A DNA stretch of 64,000 bases from Epiperipatus broadwayi (lineage: Eukaryota > Onychophora > Udeonychophora > Euonychophora > Peripatidae): the NCBI GenBank assembly GCA_028023455.1, contig JAQFVV010006208.1, positions 10,710,963 through 10,774,962 of the forward strand, read 5' to 3'. The notes beneath the pieces were generated by a model. That model saw only the letters and a program-made list of their open reading frames with translations, ran no database searches and was not told the origin of the DNA. Both the position numbers and the translations under genes were made by a program. How positions within the stretch are numbered: the stretch's first letter is position 1; each line of letters opens with the position of its first letter. Positions 56,045-64,000 of this stretch are shown in pieces.

Positions 56045-56985
56045 AAATTATTTTGTCACATGTCTGTGTGTGTATATATGTCAATGAGTGTCAAGAAAAC
56101 ACGTAAAATTTAATCATTTTTAAAATTTTATTAAATGTCAATTGAAATGTATTCATTGTATATTATAAAATGTCTCTGTGCACATATTGATATAAGGGTT
56201 GTATGTAAACCCATTAAGAGGTATTGTAAATCAATGTAATAACTTGAATTTTGTATTAATCATGTAAAGCACAATGTGATAGTTTTTCTTAATTGTATAT
56301 TACTCATAATCAGAAGTTTAATAGATATGGGTATAGCCACATTCTAAAGACTTTAATTTCGATTTATTTTTTTATTGTTATTAATAAACTTGTATTCAAT
56401 AGTTAAAATTATTCCAGAGAATTTGATTCTAAATGGTTTTTAGATCTTATATATTTGCATCATCTCTTGATCACAATAGCAGTTATAGAGCTTATGTTCT
56501 CTGAGCTAGACTTGAACATAACTGACTGATATATTATAGGGTATGTATGGGCATTAAGTTGACAAAAGGTCCTGGTTGGTACTCAAAGTACATTTTTTAA
56601 AGTCCATGCTTTACTTTTTAGTTTAGTTTAGTCTCTAGAAGAATTTAAGTTGTATAGATGGCCAGTTCATTAATGGTACTAAGTGGCCAGAGCATTGATG
56701 ATGATCAGCATGTTTCAATATCCCAGTATTATTGTTTTATGATTATATATTTCTTATGAATTAGCACTTACGTTTGTGCTTTCAAATTAATGGTTAAATA
56801 ATTGCCCCAAACTGGCAAACCTAGTCTACAGTAGACTCATTTCAAATCCAGTCAAAAAATTGACTGTTGATGTATTTTATTGTTGATCATTCATGATGAG
56901 GATGAATGGTTATTACTTTACTATTACTAGTACTTACTTTTACTTACTGATAATGCTGGTGAACTTGGTTAATTATGCTCATAGT
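56045..56985. other. AT-rich intergenic DNA
   Basis: Nothing recognisable. Confidence 0.4.
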
Positions 56986-56995
56986 TACTCTAAGG

Positions 56996-58174
56996 CAGTG
57001 GTCTTCAACCTTTTCACTCCTGTGGCCCGGTAAAAATAAGGATAAGATTTTGTGGACCGGCAGAAGTTTACAGATAAATTTTCTTAAAGATGTAACCTGC
57101 TTAGCCTTAGATAAGCATAATTGTTATAACTGACCAAAACAGCACACTAGTTATTGTGTATTGTAATGGTATTGCTTACCTTCACAAGCTGAACACACTT
57201 TCTCTAGTTGCGCAGTCATACTGCTACAGAAAGCAGTACAATAACAATCGTTCTTATTAATGTGCTTGCATTTTACGTTTATTATTTCATTGTTAAAACA
57301 TGCAAGAATAAAATGTTATTCACCGGAATATTGAATAAGTCAAAAGTTTTAATCTTATTTTTTTTTTTGGGGGGGAGGGGGATTGAAAAATACTTTGTCA
57401 TCAACTGAGACAAAAGATAGACATTAAAGTTATTTTTTGTTTGTTTTTATTTTTAAAAAAAGGTAACAGAAATTGGTTTTAAAAATAAAAGTGTTAGTAT
57501 TTTAGCAGTATACAAATAAAGCCCCAAAAAATATTGCCTTATAGGCCAAAAAAATGTGGGCATATTTTTAAACAAAAAAAAAGAAAATGAAGCTTGAAAA
57601 AGTCAAAAGATTTGATCTTACTTTATTTTGGGGTGGTGGGGGTATATTGAGAAATACTTTGTAAATGTTAGAGACAGAACTTATTTTTTGGTTTTTATTT
57701 TTAAAAAATGGTAATTAAAAAATGATTTTCAAAATAAAAGTTAAAGCCAAAAAAAAAACACTAAAAATGAAATATTAAAAGAGAGAGTAGAAAAAATTTA
57801 AGAGATCAAAAAAGTCAAGTTACATTTTATTGTTTTAACAATGCTGACAAGAAGCCATGATTGGCTATCAAAAGACAACTGGAGTTAGTATAATAAAAAA
57901 CTTTTTCTACCCCCCCCCCCCATAAACATCTGTGATAAATAGAAAAACAAATTAATTTATGTATGATTGATTAGATTTTGTTTTTGTTCTGTTTCTTTTT
58001 TTTAATCGGGGGAAAAAATGCGATGAAAAAATAAATAAAAATTGTTCATATTAATTAAAAGTTTAAAATCGTATTATTTTGTTATTACAAACTTTCTTGC
58101 CAGTCTAGCTGTGGACCAGCAGAAAACTTCCATGGCCCGGTGCTGGTCCACGGCCCAGTGGTTGAAGACCACTG
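56996..58174. mobile_element. Non-autonomous hAT (Charlie-like) element
   Basis: The terminal inverted repeats CAGTGGTCTTCAACC match at both ends and resemble the ends of Charlie-type hAT elements. The 8-bp target duplication CTCTAAGG is perfect (56988-56995 and 58175-58182). Subterminal GGCCCGG and GTGGACCGGC / GCTGGTCCAC are also inverted. The 1.18 kb interior is AT-rich and holds no transposase. The small frame at 57208-57408 shows no domain. Confidence 0.9.
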
Positions 58175-58254
58175 CTCTAAGGAGTTAACTGGGCTGATCT
58201 CAGAGTTCTCATAATCTCATGCTCTCTATAATATACAAAATTACTTGAATATAT

Positions 58255-59653
58255 CATCATCATCATCAACCATTATCAATCCACTGCAGGATGAAGGTCT
58301 CTCCAAGTTTAATCCATCTTTTCCAATCTTTAGCTTCTCTTCTCCACATCACCCCTGCACACTTTCTTATTTCATCCATCCATCTCACATGTGGTCTCTT
58401 TCTGGGTCTTTTACAATCTCTTGGAATCCAGTTTAAAATTTCAATTGTCCATCTATTATCATCTCTTCTAGCAATATGTCCAGCCCAACTCCACTTCAAT
58501 CTTTTAATTTTTTCAATGAGGTCAGTAACACCTGTTTGTTCTCTTGCCCATACATTGCATTTTCGATTTCTTCTTGTTACTCCCAACATGCATCTCTCCA
58601 TACTTCTTTGAGTGGTCTGAAGTCTCTGTATTGCTCTTCTATTAAGTGTGCAAGTCTCAGATCCATAAGTAAGAATTGGTAAAACACATTTGTTAAAAAC
58701 CTTCCTTTTCAAACACATAGGCATATTTCCTTTTAGTATCAATTTATTTCTACCAAAAGCACTCCAACCAAGTTTAATTCTATGATTAATTTCTTCCATT
58801 ATGTTTCCATCTGTATTAATAATCTGACCAAGGTATTTGTAACTGTTAACTTCTTCTAATTCATCATAATCAATCTTTATTTTCATATTTTGAGCAAATT
58901 GATTAAACATTACTTTAGTCTTTTTAACATTTATCTTTAGTCCTACTTTCCTACTTTCATCTGATAATTCCTGCAACATATACTGCAGCTCTGAAGCATT
59001 ATTTTCAAAAAGAACTACATCATCTGCGAAATTTAAATGACTTAAATAATCTCCATTTACTTTCACTCCTTTAGTTTCCCATTTTAATCCACAAAATACT
59101 TCTTGCAGCACTGCTGTAAAAAGTTTTGGAGATATGGAGTCACCTTGTCTTACACCTTTCTCAATGTTGACTTTCCCAGTATCATTATGTAATCTAATTG
59201 TTGCTGTTGCATTTTTATAAATATTCTTCAAAATATGACAATATCCTGGATCTATACCTTGATGATCCAATGCTTTAATCACTGAAGAAATGTTTATAGA
59301 ATCAAATGCCTTTTCATAATCTACAAATCCAAAACATAATGACAACTCATATTCATTCGTCCTTTCTATAACTTCTCTCAACACCTGGATATGATCTACT
59401 GTACTAAAACCACTTTTAAATCCGGCTTGTTCTCTTGGTTGGTGGAAATCCAATGTTCTCTGTAGACGAATTGTAATTATCTTGGTAAAAATTTTATATA
59501 AAACTGATAAAAGGCTGATAGGTCTGTAATTTCTAATATCTTCTTTATCACCTTTTTTAAATATTAATATTATTACTGCATTCTTCCAATCATCCGGTAC
59601 ATCTTTATCATTTAGACATTTGGTATATAACTTTGCTAAAAGTTTTTCTATTT
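58255..59653 (-). mobile_element. 5'-truncated RTE LINE with open RT
   Basis: A perfect 11-bp duplication CTTGAATATAT (58244-58254 and 59654-59664) bounds it. The 3' end is the (ATC)n-type tail on this strand. The reverse transcriptase is uninterrupted, so it is the youngest RTE copy here. It lacks the endonuclease. Confidence 0.92.
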
Positions 59654-59672
59654 CTTGAATATATAATATCAC
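58266..59672 (-). CDS. RTE reverse transcriptase, open but truncated
   Basis: 468 codons. Motifs: NYRPISLLS (about 48-56), FVDYEKAFDS (116-125, motif A), GVRQGDSISPKLF (173-185, motif B), FADDVVLF (215-222, motif C, both Asp present), and a basic C-terminal tail with RPRKRP. The first six or so residues come from the flanking target sequence, so the methionine is accidental and the protein lacks the endonuclease and RT fingers. It would reverse-transcribe LINE RNA if expressed, but is unlikely to move on its own. Confidence 0.85.
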   Translation of the reverse strand: MILYIQEIEKLLAKLYTKCLNDKDVPDDWKNAVIILIFKKGDKEDIRNYRPISLLSVLYKIFTKIITIRLQRTLDFHQPREQAGFKSGFSTVDHIQVLREVIERTNEYELSLCFGFVDYEKAFDSINISSVIKALDHQGIDPGYCHILKNIYKNATATIRLHNDTGKVNIEKGVRQGDSISPKLFTAVLQEVFCGLKWETKGVKVNGDYLSHLNFADDVVLFENNASELQYMLQELSDESRKVGLKINVKKTKVMFNQFAQNMKIKIDYDELEEVNSYKYLGQIINTDGNIMEEINHRIKLGWSAFGRNKLILKGNMPMCLKRKVFNKCVLPILTYGSETCTLNRRAIQRLQTTQRSMERCMLGVTRRNRKCNVWAREQTGVTDLIEKIKRLKWSWAGHIARRDDNRWTIEILNWIPRDCKRPRKRPHVRWMDEIRKCAGVMWRREAKDWKRWIKLGETFILQWIDNG

Positions 59673-59689
59673 TTATATATTTTTTGATA

Positions 59690-60095
59690 TTAAACATTAC
59701 TTTAATATATCTTTTTATATTAAATAATTTTAATTGAAATATTTATTTTGGAGATGATTTTCATCACCTCCAGATTCACCAAAATCCCCATTCCTATTAT
59801 AATATATATTAGAGTGGTTATGGTATATTGAATCCTCTTTTTTCTAACATCTCTTCCCACTACATCACTTCTAATAACAATTTATCAGTATTTCATCGCC
59901 CTAATCAGATCCTCATTTATCTCTTTTGATAAGTAACAATATGTTTTCTTATATTTATGCCATATTACCTCTTAAAATTAATTTTCTTTTGCAAAACAAT
60001 TTATTTAATAGATATTTCTGTAAATTAAAGTCTCAGAGTTCTGTAATTAAAATTTTATAATACTAAAAATTTACTTTTTTCTTTTAATAATAGTT
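59690..60095. other. AT-rich intergenic DNA
   Basis: Nothing recognisable. Confidence 0.4.
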
Positions 60096-60097
60096 TT

Positions 60098-60170
60098 AAC
60101 AAGGCTGTAAACCTTAGCAATGAGCGTCTGAAAAAATCGTCACTAGGGACCTCTGTAAGTCTTTAAAACA
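60098..60170 (-). repeat. Repeat family E fragment
   Basis: The complement has the family E order: AGGTCCCTA, a CGATTTTTTCAGACGC variant, then AGGTTTACAGCCTTG. Partial copy. Confidence 0.5.
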
Positions 60171-60727
60171 CATGGAATCCTAGTAATTATATGGGAAGAC
60201 ATTACTCTTATCCATAAGATAATGACTATCTAAATTACAATAATCGTAATAAATTTTAAGACAAATGTTTTACTTAAAATAATGAACTTAATTTGGAATA
60301 AAAGAATATATTCAGATATGATGAGTGGATAAGGGATTTTAGGCCACTCAAGATATCATCTAACAATTCCTACTAAATCTTTCTTTATGGACTTGAGATA
60401 AATAATTTTGTTATTATGATTTATAATCAAAATTAATATTTTGAATAAAATAAAATAATTTATCACAAAAGCAGTCTTATTTTAAGAAATACAATTGGTT
60501 AAAATGATCATTTGATAATTAAGAAAATGAATCATTTATTTCTTAAATGCTTTCTTAACATTTATATGTAAATTTGAATGAAGGGATTATTATATTGAAT
60601 TTCATAAGTTTGTGTACTCTTAATGTTCAATAGAAAAGATAACTCCACAATAGATTCTATAATATTACAATTTTTGGACAATATGTGTAGATGATAATAG
60701 AAAGACTATGTAACCAAAATTAACAAT
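60171..60727. other. AT-rich intergenic DNA
   Basis: Nothing recognisable. Confidence 0.4.
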
Positions 60728-60737
60728 AAAAACATTT

Positions 60738-61065
60738 TAAGCCCACAAACACTACATGATCACCATTTCTTATGCTTGTTTATAACTGTTATTAAAACAG
60801 GCAAAACTCTCTATATGTATTGCCACTCAGTGCAATCTAGAGTAATCAATGGATGCCAGAAGGCTTGTGCATAAAATCCCCATCCAATGCCCACTCTGGG
60901 GATATTGGATGGGTATTTCCATTCATCCAATATCCCCAGAAACACTCATCCAATATCCACCAAAGTGGGCATTGGATGGGGATTTTATGCTCAAGCCTTC
61001 TGGTATCCTTTGATTGCTCTGGCTTGCACTGAGTGGCAATACATATAGAGAGTTTTGCCTGTTTT
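60738..61065. mobile_element. Family A foldback, copy A8, without ribozyme
   Basis: A perfect 10-bp duplication AAAAACATTT flanks it (60728-60737 and 61066-61075). The arms AAAACAGGCAAAACTCTCTA and complement are nearly exact inverted copies. The centre has several short copies of ATCCAATATCCCC and its complement, that is, the 3' side of stem I repeated. The CTGATGA core is absent. It looks like an inverted derivative of the 3' end of the unit. Confidence 0.8.
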
Positions 61066-61075
61066 AAAAACATTT

Positions 61076-62547
61076 ATTTTAGCAACAAAGACACTGAACA
61101 GATAACAATTTTGAAAATCTACAATATCATGAAATAAATTATTTAAACATTCTACTGTACAATTCAATGCAGAGGAGAATTATAATTTTCTAAAAAGTTC
61201 ACAGATAAAATAAAAATAAATTTACCGATTAAATAATAATAAAAATGGTTATCCTTGTCTTACTAATGAAAACCTTTTTCAATATTAATATTATAACAAG
61301 AAGTTCTCCATTCTTACAATACAACCATACAATTCTGTTATCCCAAAAATGAGTATATTTAACCTCTAAATAGGACTTGGAGATGTAGATTATTTATTGA
61401 AGCTCAAATTTATAATTTTCATTTCAAAAATAATTTTTTATCAGTTTTACATCCTATAATACTAACAAATAGACCTACAGATCAAAAAACACCAACAACC
61501 TACACTCAGAATATGAAAGACTGCACATAAGAAAAAGATGTTTCTCGGAACTAACTACAATATCAATAGCAAACATAAAGACATGGTGATACATACACAT
61601 GGCTTTATACATAGCTTTATATAAAAAAATACATGGTACAATACACCTGCAATTTAAAAATAAGTCAATGCAAAATAAATGGTGGCATAAACTCAAAAAG
61701 TGCTACCTATATTTAAGAGTAATAAATATGTTAGGACTTAGTCTCTAAACATGAGAACGATGAGAATGAACCATCAAAAATATAATAGGAAAAATAATAA
61801 TTGCCCTAAATAAAGCATTTGGTGCTTAATATGAGACACAAAAGGTATAACTGACAGTTAAAATATTCACAAAAGAAAGACAAAGCTACAATTTCTTGGA
61901 AAATAATGGCAAAATCAGACCGTTGAATAAAGACAAGAGACTAATGCCACAAACTTTTAAATAATACAACAATGTGAACTTCTAGATAATATAACTTACA
62001 AATAATTCATAAAATTATATCAGATAGAATGCTTGAAATATATGATAAATTACAATAGCATAATATTGAAAAATAAAATTATACACAGTTTACCAAAATA
62101 AATAAATAAAAATCCTTCATCCTGGATGTTCTATCACTCTACAGGATAAGTCTCTGTAACTATCATTTTGCAAATTCTAAAAGTTGTTCCCATTTATTAA
62201 AACACACCAATTTTAATTATTTGTACAGCATTCGAATATTACCAATAAGTAATACATTTTCTAATGAACACAAGCACAAAATACATTAATGAACATTCAA
62301 ATTTCATAAAGAATATTTTTAAATAAAGCACAGATAAATAATGATGCATCTATAACATTTTATATAAAATGATATTTTTGAAACACATATTGAAAATGAA
62401 ACATAAGAATTTATTTCTTTGACAAAGTAAAATTCCATTGTAGAGCAAATTTCAAAACTAATAATAATGATAATGATGAGATATAGTAGAGGAGATTTAT
62501 AACAAAATAGATAAGCTTATGATAAGCTTTAATAAAAATTCATAATT
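61076..62547. other. AT-rich intergenic DNA
   Basis: No gene or named repeat is seen. The frame 61475-61696 (minus) is Cys/Phe-rich without a recognised family. Confidence 0.4.
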
Positions 62548-62556
62548 GAAAAGCAT

Positions 62557-62660
62557 GTCTTGCATTGGTGGTCGAGAGGTCAGTGCGACTGTCTTGCACT
62601 TGCAGGCAGTTGCCTGGGTTGCGGGTTCGCATCCCGGCCAATGCTATGACACTTAAAAAA
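62557..62660 (+). mobile_element. tRNA-derived SINE, family F
   Basis: A perfect duplication GAAAAGCAT flanks it (62548-62556 and 62661-62669). The head pairs GCATTGG with CCAATGC; against the 53957 copy (CCGATGC) the G-U has become A-U, keeping the acceptor-like stem. Box A-like GGTCGAGAGGTC and box B-like GGGTTCGCATCCC are present. Ends CTATGACACTTAAAAAA. Confidence 0.85.
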
Positions 62661-62669
62661 GAAAAGCAT

Positions 62670-64000
62670 TTATGTTTCATTAATATAGAATATGACTTGT
62701 TCCAGTTATTTAGTACAAGCAATAATTTAAGAATAATAATAATTTTGAATAAATATGCAAATAATATATTTTTAAAAGTACATAGTCATGTAATAAATTT
62801 GCAGACCAATAGAGTAAGTCCATAATCTTTAGTCTGAAATAGATATAAGACAAAGTTTTGTGATTGAATAACTTTCATCCTGCTGCGACAATAATGATAA
62901 AAATGTCATTTCAAGATTCAGATAAAAAATTTATAAAATTCCATTATCACTAACAGATTTAATTATTTGTAATTCAATAGTCTATTCATGTTAAAAATGA
63001 ACTAATCTAAATGAAACCATTCTTTTAGAGATATTAAATATTTTTTAATAAAAGCATTTTTAAACTATGTTGCTGAAGAATATTCAAAGGTTTTAATATT
63101 TTAACAATTTTCTTATTCTCAGCATATAATATTTTGAGCAAAAGCATTTTATATGATTAAAAATTGGTATAAAATACTAAAATAGACATTTTTTTAGCAG
63201 CTTTAGTATTCCAGTATATAAAACATTAAACTGGTAATATTGTCTACTATTAATGACAACATAAGAATCAATAAAAGTTCTTATGCAATAATGGTGAATC
63301 ACAGAGAATTCCATTGAAGTACACCATTTATATAGAAACAACTTGACAATTATTGTTAAATATTTAGTGAAATTTTTCATTATGTTTCTTTACCATGTAG
63401 GTTTCAAATTTTTTAATAATTTCAGCTTAGATTTTTGGCCTAGATGAGAATTAATTAGCAAAACATATTTAACTTTAAGCAAAAAAAAATTATTTCAAAT
63501 AATTAAACTAAATAATATTAAATATAGTTAATTCTGCAAACCACTTATCAAGTAAATTTTTCCAGGAAAATTACCCAAGTCAAGTAGAAAGTATTAAAGT
63601 AAGCACATGTGTGCAAGTCTACTTCTATTTATATTGTTGATCATGTGTCTGATTTTGATGGATGAAATTAACACTTAGATCAATACCTCCTTGACCATAA
63701 TTCATTAATGTTTAATTAACGATTAACTGATGTCCTGTGAAAGTAGCTAAAAATAAGCTCATTTACATAAATGTCTGGACTTTAATTAAAATGTTACATT
63801 TTAAGACATTTATAAAACAAAAAATTATTACAATGACAATAAAATATTGTATAATAAATTACATTATTTTTTAAAAAACATTAATTTACATTATTCTTTT
63901 AAACATTCTTACACAATATTTAATAAACATGAAGCTCCCTGGAATATTTTTAATAAGTCTTTTTAAAATAAATATTTAATAACTTTTAATATTACAATAA
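62670..64000. other. AT-rich intergenic DNA to window end
   Basis: No coding frame, repeat or RNA I can support. Confidence 0.4.

Noticed and set aside
43778-58436. Plus-strand frames at 43745-43948, 58245-58436, 58291-58611 and 58476-58682
   Set aside because: Antisense of the RTE C-terminal tail.
4651-62660. True tRNA genes at 4651, 53957, 54070, 62557 and 30595
   Set aside because: The heads have tRNA-like promoter boxes but disrupted arms, poly-A tails and target duplications; they are SINEs.

Overview
The window is AT-rich animal nuclear DNA, with very few intact genes and dense transposon debris. It suggests an invertebrate metazoan. The clues are an SLC22-type transporter exon ending in a consensus splice donor, together with animal-type mobile elements: a Penelope-like element with a GIY-YIG domain, RTE LINEs, mariner, a Charlie-like hAT and Ty3/Gypsy. 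I cannot name the phylum. The only host coding sequence I can defend is the SLC22 first exon at 14783-15100 (minus). A second open frame at 6004-6384 (minus) looks partly protein-like but is unidentified.

Layout: 1-5.7 kb is an old non-LTR retrotransposon (ORF1-like, endonuclease, linker) broken by at least seven later insertions. 6.7-7.6 kb is a ribozyme-bearing foldback element. 9.5-14.1 kb holds repeats and an old RTE copy. 14.8-15.1 kb is the SLC22 exon. 17.6-24.8 kb is mostly repeat family B and foldbacks. 25.1-33.6 kb has two roughly 3 kb elements lodged in AT microsatellites, with a foldback between them. 33.6-37.4 kb is a Penelope-like element and 37.4-40.7 kb a full-length but dead RTE. 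41.2-42.2 kb is a mariner pseudogene, 42.7-44.6 kb a nested pair of RTEs, and 48.1-51.5 kb a Ty3/Gypsy relic. 51.9-56.0 kb holds ribozyme repeats, a dimeric SINE and tandem/foldback repeats. 57.0-58.2 kb is a hAT element, 58.3-59.7 kb the best-preserved RTE reverse transcriptase, and the rest AT-rich DNA with two more small elements.

The most interesting content is a set of short non-coding repeats that carry type I hammerhead self-cleaving ribozymes. At least three families (here A, B and D) have the CUGANGA and GAAA core boxes, a stem II, a two-part stem I and a very short self-complementary stem III. Family A copies are flanked by target-site duplications of 7-13 bp. Some hold more than one head-to-tail unit of about 450 bp, and many have an inverted arm. 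This is the layout expected of retrozyme-like elements copied from circular or multimeric RNA by a LINE or Penelope-type reverse transcriptase. The Penelope element here shows a similar direct-plus-inverted layout, so it is a candidate helper; that link is inference.
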